Assembly: GCF_000600005.1 (NCBI RefSeq)
Contig: NZ_CP007446.1
Location: 1,762,894-1,826,893 of the forward strand
Source: Snodgrassella alvi wkB2
Lineage (GTDB): Bacteria; Pseudomonadota; Gammaproteobacteria; Burkholderiales; Neisseriaceae
Direction: 5' to 3'
Length of the DNA stretch: 64,000 nucleotides
The position numbers and the translations under genes were made by a program. The stretch's first letter is position 1. Each line of letters begins with the position of its first letter. Under the pieces are notes generated by a model that saw only the letters and a program-made list of their open reading frames with translations, ran no database searches and was not told the DNA's origin. Positions 30,089-39,101 of this stretch are shown in pieces.

Positions 30089-30505
30089 ATGAGTATAGGC
30101 AATCTTGGTCGTGACCTGCGCCAGCTGAAAATCTGGCTGACTTACGGCACTGAGTTATTATGGATTCGCTTACGTATGCTGCGTCTGGATGCGATTGCCC
30201 AGCTGCAAAGTATTATTGTACTGATGGTACTTGTTGTACTTGCCGGAGTAATGTTTTTTCTGGGATTCATCAGTTTATTATTCGGTCTGAATACTGTACT
30301 TTCCCCTCAGGCTAAAGTATGGGTATTTTTTGGTCTTGCCATTCTGTTTTTACTTTTGATTCTGCTTCTGACTATATTAATTATTAAATTGTTACGCAAG
30401 CAAAGCCAGTTTATGACAAAAACACTGGATGCAATGAGTGAAGATCTAAGCTATCTCAGACATACCGGCAAGCATGAAGCCAATGGAGAACACAGACGAC
30501 CATGA
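30089..30505 (+). CDS. YqjE-like inner-membrane protein (phage-holin family 3)
   Basis: A 138-residue protein with two strong membrane helices (about 44-74 and 81-107), a basic N-terminal part and a hydrophilic tail, the usual form of the YqjE/holin superfamily III group. It is not a lysis gene here; the yqjD-yqjE-yqjK order is a known stress-related set. Its stop overlaps the next start by four bases. Confidence 0.85.
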   Translation: MSIGNLGRDLRQLKIWLTYGTELLWIRLRMLRLDAIAQLQSIIVLMVLVVLAGVMFFLGFISLLFGLNTVLSPQAKVWVFFGLAILFLLLILLLTILIIKLLRKQSQFMTKTLDAMSEDLSYLRHTGKHEANGEHRRP

Positions 30506-30789
30506 GTAAATCTGATAAGCTGAATATCGCACAGCAACGCGAATTGCTGGACATACAGGCACAAGGTACGAGATTAAAATTACTCGCAGAGCAGCTCAGG
30601 AATGGTGATAATACCCATAAATCACGTTTATGGCAGCGCTCGCTGAATATTGTGGATAAAATTCCGGCAGGAGGTTTAGCTCTTAAGCTGGCGAACAAAC
30701 CCAAACGCTGGCGCAACAAGCTGCTGGTGGGTGTTGTATTAACCGCGGCTACCCTGATAGCCAATAAAATTAGCCGCAATATACGTTAA
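30502..30789 (+). CDS. YqjK-like protein
   Basis: A 95-residue basic protein beginning MSKSDKLNIAQQRELLDIQ; a helical N-terminal part is followed by a short C-terminal hydrophobic segment (LLVGVVLTAATLIANK). Position and architecture match YqjK, third member of the trio. ATG overlaps the upstream stop (ATGA), so translation is coupled. Function unknown. Confidence 0.75.
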   Translation: MSKSDKLNIAQQRELLDIQAQGTRLKLLAEQLRNGDNTHKSRLWQRSLNIVDKIPAGGLALKLANKPKRWRNKLLVGVVLTAATLIANKISRNIR

Positions 30790-30810
30790 AATACAACAGA
30801 TAATAAAGAT

Positions 30811-30841
30811 AAAGCCTCTTACCAGCAAGTAAGAGGCTTTT
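30811..30841. terminator. Bidirectional terminator between the YqjK-like gene and dapD
   Basis: AAAGCCTCTTAC and GTAAGAGGCTTT form a perfect 12-bp stem with a 6-base loop and T-runs on both strands, serving two convergent genes. Confidence 0.88.
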
Positions 30842-30862
30842 ATTTATAAAACCTGAAAGAAC

Positions 30863-31681
30863 TTAGATTCCACGCAGTAAATCATTAACACTGGTTTTAG
30901 CACGGGTTTTGGCATCTACCTTTTTGACAATTACTGCACAATACAGACTATGGCTGCCATCTTTTGCCGGAAGGCTGCCTGAAACCACAACAGAACCGGC
31001 TGGTACCCGGCCATAACTGATTTCACCGCTTTCACGGTCATAAATTTTAGTAGACTGACCAATAAATACACCCATCGAAATTACACTGCCCTCTTCGACA
31101 ATTACCCCTTCAACAATTTCTGAACGGGCGCCGATAAAACAGTTATCTTCAATAATTGTTGGTGCTGCCTGTAAAGGTTCCAGTACACCACCTATGCCTA
31201 CCCCGCCACTCAGGTGAACATGTTTACCAATCTGAGCACAGGAACCTACCGTTGCCCAAGTATCAACCATCGTACCTTCATCAACAAATGCACCAATATT
31301 AACAAATGAAGGCATCAGTACTACATTTTTACCAATATGACTGCCGGCACGTACTACTGCACCCGGAACTGCACGGAAGCCTGCCTGCTGAAAATCTGCG
31401 CCAGTCCAGTTGGCAAATTTAGTAGGTACTTTATCAAAATAGCGATTGACTGCATCATCTGCCAGTACATTGTCACTAATCCGGAAAGACAGCAATACTG
31501 CTTTTTTGGCCCATTCATTTACCAGCCACTGATTACCCTGTTTTTCAGCCACACGCAGATGTCCGCTGTCCAGTTGCTGTAAAGTTTCAGCTACAGCTTC
31601 CTTTACTTCGGCAGTTACAGAAACCGGAGTAATTTCAGCACGGTTTTCAAAAGCAGTTTCAATTACTTGTTGTAAAGACAT
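30863..31681 (-). CDS. dapD: Tetrahydrodipicolinate N-succinyltransferase
   Basis: Succinylates tetrahydrodipicolinate in the succinylase branch of lysine/diaminopimelate synthesis. The 272-residue protein has an N-terminal helical domain and a left-handed beta helix with hexapeptide repeats (e.g. [32 protein letters not shown]). It forms a two-gene run with aat, 15 bases apart. dapB is at 33.4 kb on the other strand. An exact uptake-sequence 12-mer lies inside the gene at 30972-30983. Confidence 0.97.
   Translation of the reverse strand: MSLQQVIETAFENRAEITPVSVTAEVKEAVAETLQQLDSGHLRVAEKQGNQWLVNEWAKKAVLLSFRISDNVLADDAVNRYFDKVPTKFANWTGADFQQAGFRAVPGAVVRAGSHIGKNVVLMPSFVNIGAFVDEGTMVDTWATVGSCAQIGKHVHLSGGVGIGGVLEPLQAAPTIIEDNCFIGARSEIVEGVIVEEGSVISMGVFIGQSTKIYDRESGEISYGRVPAGSVVVSGSLPAKDGSHSLYCAVIVKKVDAKTRAKTSVNDLLRGI
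30972..30983 (+). repeat. DNA uptake sequence, Simonsiella-type dialect
   Basis: AGGCTGCCTGAA on the plus strand inside dapD, identical to the copy at 13706-13717 on the other strand. Confidence 0.6.
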
Positions 31682-31696
31682 ACAATATTCCTATAA

Positions 31697-32485
31697 TCAA
31701 TAATTCAGTTCCGGATTATCTCTGGGTAAGGGTATAACACCATTATCTGCCAGTACCTGTGATTTGAAAGAGTCTGGCTGTGCCAGTGAACGCGGATTAA
31801 ACTCATGCAGAAAGGCTGCAAATTCAGCATAAGGAATTTTACGGGCACCAAAGCTGGCTAAGTAATCAGTGTAAACCTGACAATCTATCAGCGGTACGCC
31901 CTGTTGCTGCAAATAATGCACGGCATGCACAAAAGCTATTTTGGAAGCATCCGAAGCATGAGCAAACATGGATTCACCATAGAATATCTGCCCAATCAGC
32001 ACGCCGTATAAGCCTCCAGCCAGAATAGTATTGCCATCTGTATCCCGATACCAGCATTCAAATGAACAAGCATACTGCTGCTGATGTAACGAATAGTAAG
32101 CCTGCTGCATTTCTGCGCTCAGCCATGTACCGTTCTGTCCGGGGCGCGGCGTTTGGGCGCAGTTGGCAATCACCTGCCGGAAAGCATAGTTCATGGTCAC
32201 GGCATAAGGCTTATTGCGCAGATTTTTCGCCAGAGAACGACTGATTTTCAACTCTGCCGGAAATAGTACCATCCGCTGCGCAAAAGACCACCACATAATA
32301 GGCTCATCAGGTGAATACCAAGGGAAAACACCCTGCCGGTATGCAGCCAGTATTCGGGCAGGAGATAAATCGCCGCCAACAGCCACCAATCCGTCACGTT
32401 GTTGCTGTGCAGTTTCAATATCTGGAAAATCCAGATTATTCCTGCTCAGAACCGGAACACGTAAGCGGTATTCAGGCTGTTTCAT
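31697..32485 (-). CDS. aat: Leucyl/phenylalanyl-tRNA--protein transferase
   Basis: Adds Leu or Phe to N-terminal Lys/Arg of proteins, marking them for ClpAP (bacterial N-end rule). The 262-residue protein has DGLVAVGGDLSPARILAAY, GVFPWY, MWWSFAQRMVLFP, and GGLYGVLIGQIFYGESMF, the acetyltransferase-fold motifs. Upstream of dapD on the minus strand; fur lies just upstream. Confidence 0.96.
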   Translation of the reverse strand: MKQPEYRLRVPVLSRNNLDFPDIETAQQQRDGLVAVGGDLSPARILAAYRQGVFPWYSPDEPIMWWSFAQRMVLFPAELKISRSLAKNLRNKPYAVTMNYAFRQVIANCAQTPRPGQNGTWLSAEMQQAYYSLHQQQYACSFECWYRDTDGNTILAGGLYGVLIGQIFYGESMFAHASDASKIAFVHAVHYLQQQGVPLIDCQVYTDYLASFGARKIPYAEFAAFLHEFNPRSLAQPDSFKSQVLADNGVIPLPRDNPELNY

Positions 32486-32514
32486 ACTTGAATATCCTGC
32501 CCTTTATTTCAGTT

Positions 32515-32949
32515 TCAGAGATATTTATTGTCAAACTGCTGGCACTCAGTGCATACACCATACATATATAAGGCATGGTCAACAATACGGTAGCCGTTAT
32601 CATCAGCAATCTTCTTTTGCAGCTTTTCAATTTCTTCACTGCAAAATTCAGTTACCTTTCCGCATTTAATGCATACAAGATGATCATGATGACCGCCGCG
32701 ATTTAATTCATATACAGCTTTACCGGTTTCAAAATGATGGCGTAACAGAATATTAGCCTGTTCAAACTGGGTAAGCACACGATAAATGGTGGCCACACCG
32801 ATTTCCACGCCTTCATCAAGCAGGCGCCGGTATACATCTTCTGCACTCATATGCAGTTCAGGCTGGGCTTCAAATAGCTCCAGAATCTTCAGTCTGGGGC
32901 CAGTAACCTTTAAACCGTTATCTTTTAATTGAGCTACATTGCTATTCAT
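32515..32949 (-). CDS. fur: Ferric uptake regulator Fur
   Basis: Iron-dependent repressor. The 144-residue protein has an N-terminal winged HTH (GLKVTGPRLKILELF, VGVATIYRVLTQFE) and the metal-binding histidine motif GGHHDHLVCIKCGKV, followed by CTEC for structural zinc. It diverges from bamE, as in many beta- and gammaproteobacteria. A likely target with a strong Fur box is the siderophore-binding lipoprotein at 42.4 kb. Confidence 0.96.
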   Translation of the reverse strand: MNSNVAQLKDNGLKVTGPRLKILELFEAQPELHMSAEDVYRRLLDEGVEIGVATIYRVLTQFEQANILLRHHFETGKAVYELNRGGHHDHLVCIKCGKVTEFCSEEIEKLQKKIADDNGYRIVDHALYMYGVCTECQQFDNKYL

Positions 32950-33078
32950 GATGCTTATTTCACCACTAAGTAATAATACTCGCTATAATACGCACTTTTA
33001 AGGCAATTGCCCACTGGGTGTCATACAATGTCGCCATCGCCATTGCTAACTGTTTCGTCCCGGATCAGAGGTATCAGT

Positions 33079-33438
33079 ATGAAAAAAATATACTGCCTGC
33101 TGGCAGTGGCCGTTCTAGGCCTGAGCGCATGCTCCACAGCAAAACTGACACAAATTCCGTCGTACAAACTGAAAATTATTCAGGGTAACGAGCTCGACCA
33201 GAATGTTGTGAACTCTTTACAGCCCGGTATGAGCCGTGAACAAGTACAAATGCTGCTTGGCACTCCTTTACTCCGTGATCCGTTTCATGCCAACCGCTGG
33301 GATTATCTGTTTGTTATAACCCGTGCCAATGAAATTCAGGAAGAGAAGAAGCTGACTCTTTACTTTGATGCCAACGGAAAACTGATACATGCCGAAGGTG
33401 ATGCTTTAACTGCTCAGCCTGTACCTGTAACGGAGTAA
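33079..33438 (+). CDS. bamE: Outer-membrane assembly lipoprotein BamE
   Basis: Lipoprotein of the BAM complex that inserts outer-membrane proteins. The 119-residue precursor has a lipoprotein signal peptide with lipobox LSAC (lipidated Cys19) and the SmpA/OmlA domain (VNSLQPGMSREQVQMLLGTP, then RWDYLF). The start is the ATG at 33079 behind AGAGG; the longer open frame upstream would bury the signal peptide. It is divergent from fur and three bases from dapB. Confidence 0.95.
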   Translation: MKKIYCLLAVAVLGLSACSTAKLTQIPSYKLKIIQGNELDQNVVNSLQPGMSREQVQMLLGTPLLRDPFHANRWDYLFVITRANEIQEEKKLTLYFDANGKLIHAEGDALTAQPVPVTE

Positions 33439-34254
<816 letters not shown>

Positions 34255-34274
34255 AGCAATCTGACTAACACAGT

Positions 34275-34310
34275 AAACAGGGTTAGCTATTAATCTGGCT
34301 AACCCTGTTT
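34275..34310. terminator. Terminator after dapB
   Basis: A perfect 13-bp stem (34275-34287 and 34298-34310) with a 10-base loop is followed by a T-rich stretch, 20 bases past dapB. Confidence 0.88.
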
Positions 34311-34434
34311 ATTTTAGACATTTTAAAACTAAAAACGGTATAGAATTAATTATATTTTCAATAACATAACAACCATAAAAAAAGCCATTGACAGAAACAA
34401 TGGCTTAAAAATTTTGCAATACATACTTCATTAC

Positions 34435-34764
34435 TTATGCAGCCATAGCCATACATTTATCCGCGCAGGCATTACAAGCTTCAGCGCAGCGCTGACAGTG
34501 ATCCATTTTAAAACGACCACATTCCTGAGCACAGGCACGGCAAACTTCAGCACACAGCTGACACACCTGTACGATAAAAGCACTGTTCATGCACATAAAA
34601 TTAACAGCAAGTGTGCACATAGCCGCACATTGCATATCCAGATGAATACACTTAGCCATCATTTTGACATCATCTTCCTGCAGACAGGCAGTAGAACAAT
34701 ATTGGCATAAAGCAATACAGCGGTTACAGGCTTCTATACATTCTTTAAATTTCTGGGCATCCAT
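34435..34764 (-). CDS. Four-helix-bundle copper-storage protein (Csp3-like)
   Basis: A 109-residue protein with 20 cysteines, mostly in CxxxC and CxxC spacing (ECIEACNRCIALCQYC; CQLCAEVCRACAQEC), the pattern of Csp/DUF326 four-helix bundles that line a core with Cys to hold many Cu(I) ions. No signal peptide is present, which fits cytosolic Csp3 rather than exported Csp1. The ATG at 34764 follows AGGA; an upstream in-frame TTG is less likely. No copper regulator or pump is adjacent. Confidence 0.88.
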   Translation of the reverse strand: MDAQKFKECIEACNRCIALCQYCSTACLQEDDVKMMAKCIHLDMQCAAMCTLAVNFMCMNSAFIVQVCQLCAEVCRACAQECGRFKMDHCQRCAEACNACADKCMAMAA

Positions 34765-35213
34765 GGTTGATATCCTATTCAGCAATATTTTGATTTAACA
34801 AGAGAAATCAAAATCAGTCTATAAAACCATAGCGCATATTGCAATCCATTTACAGGTAAATAAAATTATGATTTAGATAGATTAATTTAAGTTTTATCCG
34901 AATCTGTATTTCATATGCCAAATAACAGGTGAAAATTGTTTATTCACGTAAGTAAGCAAAATATAATAGAAAAATAATTTCAGAATATAAATTTTTATTT
35001 TCTAATTAGCCATTCATAAAGCAGATTGATTATTTTCAAAGTAAAATATTAAAACCGTTTCAATGATTAACTTTATGTTTGATCATAAAAATCCAGTAAT
35101 CCAGATTCGTCCCCTCTTTACATTATCAATAAATATCTATATTAATCAGTAATATATTGAAATAAGACAATATAACTCCATATTAATAACCTATTATTTT
35201 GAAGGAGTTTATT
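34765..35213. other. AT-rich gene-free segment
   Basis: Roughly 450 bases without a gene; should hold promoters of the divergent copper-storage and TraR/DksA-type genes. No clear operator was seen. Confidence 0.5.
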
Positions 35214-35486
35214 ATGGCCGGCGGCTGGGCATCAGATGATGCGGTAAATCAGCAGATTGAAAGCACAATAGAAGATGCCATCAATCATGTTCGCCAGCAA
35301 ATAGATACAGCAGATGAAAGCGCAGAATTTTGTGAAGAATGTGGCGAAGCAATTCCTATCGGACGTCGTCAGGCTATTCAGGGTGTTCGTTTTTGTGTTC
35401 ACTGTCAGGCCGAACGCGATAAGGAAATGCAGAAAACATTCAGTTTATATAACCGGCGTGGCAGCAAAGACAGCCAGTTACGCTAA
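35214..35486 (+). CDS. TraR/DksA-type zinc-finger protein
   Basis: A 90-residue protein beginning MAGGWASDDAV with a helical first half and a C4 zinc finger (FCEECGEAIPIGRR, FCVHCQAERD). It resembles the short YbiI/TraR branch of DksA-like proteins, common in phages and plasmids, which may modulate RNA polymerase. A strong GGAG site precedes the ATG at 35214. The neighbouring phage-type repressor suggests both are prophage left-overs or domesticated genes; that link is inference. Confidence 0.83.
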   Translation: MAGGWASDDAVNQQIESTIEDAINHVRQQIDTADESAEFCEECGEAIPIGRRQAIQGVRFCVHCQAERDKEMQKTFSLYNRRGSKDSQLR

Positions 35487-35718
35487 ATTCAGTATAAATA
35501 ACAAAATGAAAATACATTTGCCAATTTTGTATATTTGATTGAATAAAATAAATAATACTGAGTATTATAAGTATTAAAAGTAAAAAATAAAGCAGTTTGT
35601 CTGTTTTAATCCGCTTACAGAGATTTTGCCGGTAATGATCTGATTGTGTATTAATACCGCCATATAAATTGAGTCAGACAATAACACCTCATTTCAATGC
35701 CGGAATTATCAGTACCAT

Positions 35719-36480
35719 TCAGATTTTTCTGCAGTACCATTCTACTTTACCAATGATTTCAAAATTTTCCTCAGGATTATTCAGATCAATAGTAAATGCT
35801 TCGTATTCTTTATTAGCAGAAGTAACCAGTAATTGATTATTCGGTTTCAGCTGTGTACGCTTAACCTGTATATTATTTCCTATACGCAATACATACAGAC
35901 CATCACCACCTTCTTTTTTATCATGATTAATCAGTACATGATCTCCGTGATTAAGTATTCCGGCCATACTGTCATCTTTGATAATAAAGGTACTCAGTTT
36001 TTGCGGATCTACATTCAGGATATTTTTCAGCCAGATACGATTAAATGCAAATGTGCATAAAACATTACTCTCACTTGCATTGACTTCATATGAATTCTGC
36101 AAAGAATACTCTGGAATAAATGCATAATCTCCGGCATATATTTCATTTGAGCGGCCGGCATAATCACAACTGCTTTCACTGAGGTGAGCACCGGTATTCA
36201 CAGATAAAGGATTGGACAGCGTTGCATAGCAATCTTTTTGATTATTTTCTCTGTCCTTTTCAAATTTAGGTCCTTCACCTTTTGCTAACCATAATAGATT
36301 TACCTGTGCAGCATCAGCTATTTTAATTAAATTTTCGGCACCTGGTTCCGCACCATCTTTAACCCATTTAGATGCAGTCGGATAAGCAACCCCTACTCTT
36401 CTTGCTAATTCAGAAACACTTTTCAGAATATCTACTACTTCCTGCATTCTAGAGGCAAAGCCGACGTTAAAATTTTCCAT
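35719..36480 (-). CDS. Phage-type repressor with XRE HTH and S24 LexA-like peptidase domain
   Basis: A 253-residue CI-like repressor. The N-terminal HTH (residues about 10-65, VSELARRVGVAYPTASKWVK) binds DNA; the C-terminal LexA/UmuD-like domain has the nucleophile in DDSMAGI and the general-base Lys in IQVKRTQ, so RecA-stimulated self-cleavage after DNA damage is possible. ATG 36480 follows GAAGGTAA; the open frame upstream is AT-rich leader. No phage structural or lysis genes accompany it. Confidence 0.85.
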   Translation of the reverse strand: MENFNVGFASRMQEVVDILKSVSELARRVGVAYPTASKWVKDGAEPGAENLIKIADAAQVNLLWLAKGEGPKFEKDRENNQKDCYATLSNPLSVNTGAHLSESSCDYAGRSNEIYAGDYAFIPEYSLQNSYEVNASESNVLCTFAFNRIWLKNILNVDPQKLSTFIIKDDSMAGILNHGDHVLINHDKKEGGDGLYVLRIGNNIQVKRTQLKPNNQLLVTSANKEYEAFTIDLNNPEENFEIIGKVEWYCRKI

Positions 36481-36601
36481 ATGGGAATTACCTTCAAATA
36501 AAAAATATGTAAGGTCAAATTTAAAATATATTTGCAAACAATAATTTACAATTTTAAAATTATAAAAAAGCAACATTTTGGTACATTATTTAAATTAAAA
36601 C

Positions 36602-36629
36602 TTGCAAAATATAACTTTTACTATATAAT
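36602..36629 (+). promoter_or_regulatory. Candidate sigma-70 promoter facing away from the repressor gene
   Basis: TTGCAA (36602-36607) and TATAAT (36624-36629) are separated by 16 bases, pointing right. This is where a cro-like gene would start beside a CI-type repressor, but no coding sequence follows. Confidence 0.5.
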
Positions 36630-36682
36630 TTAGTATGTAAATATATTAGGAGCATTAACTAATTACTTTAATATAATTAAAT

Positions 36683-36706
36683 TTAACGTTAAATTTTTAA
36701 CGTTAA
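36683..36706. repeat. Twin TTAACGTTAA palindromes
   Basis: Two identical 10-bp perfect palindromes (36683-36692 and 36697-36706) are separated by four bases. This tandem arrangement is typical of paired operators; the neighbouring repressor is the natural candidate to bind them. Confidence 0.6.
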
Positions 36707-36736
36707 TGCAATACTATTCACTTACAGTATTGCATT
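36705..36736. terminator. Hairpin beside the twin palindromes
   Basis: AATGCAATACT (36705-36715) and AGTATTGCATT (36726-36736) pair perfectly over 11 bp with a 10-base loop. It could end a short transcript from the promoter at 36602. No strong T-run follows. Confidence 0.5.
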
Positions 36737-37755
36737 TAATATTAAATAACGTACATTGGCTAAACATTCACTTTGCTTGCTTGGCACTGAATGAATAATA
36801 CCATTTTGTCATGCGCAAGGAAATGCCAGAAAATGGGTGACTTCGTGTCTTTGTACTTTTTTTGTATAAAAAAATTGACCAAATAAAATAAAATATCACA
36901 TTTTCTGAAACAATTGTTTAACCTAAAGCAATATTTTTCAAGTCATTATATGTGAATTTTTTGTTAAACATATAGTATTTTACTATTATTTCAAAATAAA
37001 TACTCTTAAAATAAACCTCCATAAAAACCCTTTAAAACTTAATTTTTGATTAATTTTTAAATAAATTTCAATCAGTAAATTTATATTTATATTTATAGTT
37101 TTATATTTCCAATACTAAAATTTTCTTTAATATACAAATAAAACTTCCAAAATTTTTTTGGAAAATTAAATTGTAAACAAAAACAGCAAATTCATTTATT
37201 TTTCATTGATTTTGATTATACTATTAAATTTTTTTATTATAACTAAAAAGTATATATAAAGTTAACACTTCACTTTTTATATTAATTTTTTAATGTGTAA
37301 CTATAAATCAAGTTACAACCTACAAATGCATAGATAAATCATAGCGAAATCAAACTATTAACTCATTATCAGTATAAATTTGAAGATTCAGATAAGCGGA
37401 AATTTTTTATTCAGCGTTCTGTTTAATCAACACGCTTTGTATTTAATAATAATTAAATTAGATACGAGAAGACAGGCGAAGCTTTCAAATAGCAGAGAAT
37501 TAATTTAGGTGACTTACAGATTGGCTTTGCTGGATTTAATGATAATACTGATGCAATCCATCTGTAGCAGAATAGGATCTAAGACAATTTATCTTCAATG
37601 TTATAGACGGTTTGAGTACAGTTTATTACCATAGCTATTTTATTATTAGTAACTTTGCTTATTTAAAGTCACTGACAGAATATTTCTAAGACTAAATTGC
37701 TCAGGCAACTATTTTATTTTTCAGTGACTATTCGTTTATATTTATTTTAGCAGTA

Positions 37756-38241
37756 TCAGGACTGGCGATGCCAGGTACCGGACTGACCGCCCTCTTTGTG
37801 TTGTAGACAGATATTGCTGATAATCATACTGCGATCTACTGCCTTGAGCATATCATAAATAGTAAGCAGTCCGACACTGGCAGCAGTTAATGCTTCCATT
37901 TCAACTCCGGTCTGCCCCGTATTTTCTGTTTGTACACAAATAGTAATACTGCGTTTTTCATCATCAAGACTGAAATCAACATTAACCCGGGTAAGTGCTA
38001 TCGGATGGCATAAAGGTATTAAATTACTGGTTTGTTTAGATGCCTGTATTGCGGCAATTCGTGCAATACCGAGCACATCCCCTTTTTTACTGTCACCATT
38101 GCGTATTTTATTAAACGCAGTTTCATTGACACTGATAATACCAGTTGCAATGGCAATGCGCTTACTATGCGGTTTGGCTCCCACATCTACCATATGAGCT
38201 TCGCCACGGTTATTGAAATGTGTTAACTCGTCTGAATTCAT
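37756..38241 (-). CDS. moaC: Cyclic pyranopterin monophosphate synthase
   Basis: Converts the MoaA product to cPMP in molybdenum cofactor synthesis. The 161-residue protein contains [44 protein letters not shown] and [20 protein letters not shown], all conserved. It diverges from mog, 71 bases apart, so the two cofactor genes likely share a regulatory gap. Other moa genes are outside the window. Confidence 0.97.
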   Translation of the reverse strand: MNSDELTHFNNRGEAHMVDVGAKPHSKRIAIATGIISVNETAFNKIRNGDSKKGDVLGIARIAAIQASKQTSNLIPLCHPIALTRVNVDFSLDDEKRSITICVQTENTGQTGVEMEALTAASVGLLTIYDMLKAVDRSMIISNICLQHKEGGQSGTWHRQS

Positions 38242-38312
38242 CTTGCTTCACTGACAGGCTAAAGGGTCTATATTACAATAATTGTCTTTGTAATGCTGGA
38301 TGAGCTCTGAAA

Positions 38313-38888
38313 ATGGATACATTGTCTTTATTAAAAATTGGTCTGGTTTCTATCAGTGACCGGGCCTCTACTGGCGTCTACACGGATCAGGGTTTGCCTG
38401 AACTGAAAAAATGGTTACAGCGTGCGGTATTGAATCCTCTGGAATTTGTTGAGCACCTGATTCCGGATGAACAGCCACTTATTGAAAGTATTCTGACTCA
38501 GCTTGCCGATGAAGATGCCTGCCCTCTGATTCTGACTACCGGCGGCACCGGCCCTTATTTACGCGATGTAACTCCGGAAGCAACGCTGGCAGTAGCCGAC
38601 CGGGTAATTCCGGGCTTTGGTGAATTAATGCGGCAAATTAGTCTGCATTTCACTCCTACTGCTATTTTATCGCGTCAGGTAGGGGTACTGCGTGGCAATA
38701 GTCTTATTCTGAATTTACCCGGTAAACCATCTGCAATTGCAGAAACGCTGGGGGGCGTAAAAGATGAACAGGGGAAAACCCTGATACCGGGTATTTTTGC
38801 TTCAATACCTATTGCAGTAGATGCAGTTGGCGGCCCGCTTATCCGTACAGATTCCGATTTTTGTCCGGTAGTATTACCCAAGCGCTGA
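38313..38888 (+). CDS. mog: Molybdopterin adenylyltransferase
   Basis: Activates molybdopterin with ATP before metal insertion. The 191-residue MogA-type protein has GLVSISDRASTGVYTDQG, LILTTGGTGPYLRDVTPEA and the LNLPGKPSAIAETL motif. Divergent from moaC. A broken HxlR regulator follows within eight bases of the stop. Confidence 0.95.
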   Translation: MDTLSLLKIGLVSISDRASTGVYTDQGLPELKKWLQRAVLNPLEFVEHLIPDEQPLIESILTQLADEDACPLILTTGGTGPYLRDVTPEATLAVADRVIPGFGELMRQISLHFTPTAILSRQVGVLRGNSLILNLPGKPSAIAETLGGVKDEQGKTLIPGIFASIPIAVDAVGGPLIRTDSDFCPVVLPKR

Positions 38889-38895
38889 TTAGATA

Positions 38896-38991
38896 ATGCC
38901 TGATGTTCACAGACCAATTAATTTGGCAATGAATTTAATTGGCGGAAAATGGAAAGGTGTGATTCTTTATCCAATAAATAACATTCTGTAA
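38896..38991 (+). pseudogene. Truncated HxlR-family regulator
   Basis: A 31-codon frame starting at ATG 38896 contains LAMNLIGGKWKGVILYP, the hallmark N-terminal winged-helix stretch of HxlR/MarR-like regulators (usually about 100 residues), then stops. The rest of the gene is missing, so it is a 5' fragment of a decayed gene. Confidence 0.75.
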
Positions 38992-39061
38992 TTTTTAGCA
39001 GATAGGATAATATCCAGATTTATTTTGAATTTCTTAAGATTTGTATTGATCGAGCTTTAAT

Positions 39062-39096
39062 AAAAAACAGTCTGGTAAATGACCAGACTGTTTTTT
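39062..39096. terminator. Terminator of pntAB
   Basis: A perfect 15-bp stem (39062-39076 and 39082-39096) with a 5-base loop and A/T runs on both sides, six bases beyond the pntB stop. Confidence 0.92.
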
Positions 39097-39101
39097 CACT
39101 G

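Larger units (their letters stand above)
36481..37755. other. 1.2-kb very AT-rich gene-free region
   Basis: No gene of reasonable length on either strand. Next to the repressor it holds an outward promoter-like pair, a ribosome-site-like AGGAG (36648-36652) without a start codon, and tandem palindromes. Farther right the DNA is nearly all A/T. At about 37500-37570 a short open stretch may be the remnant of a larger gene but is not assignable. Confidence 0.55.

Noticed and set aside
30089-30505. Phage holin / lysis cassette
   Set aside because: The family name includes holin, but the yqjD-yqjE-yqjK gene order and absence of lysin genes show a housekeeping envelope set.
37500-37570. Open stretch resembling part of a repeat-rich surface protein
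   Set aside because: Only about 20 codons, no conserved motif strong enough to name a gene; left as possible remnant.
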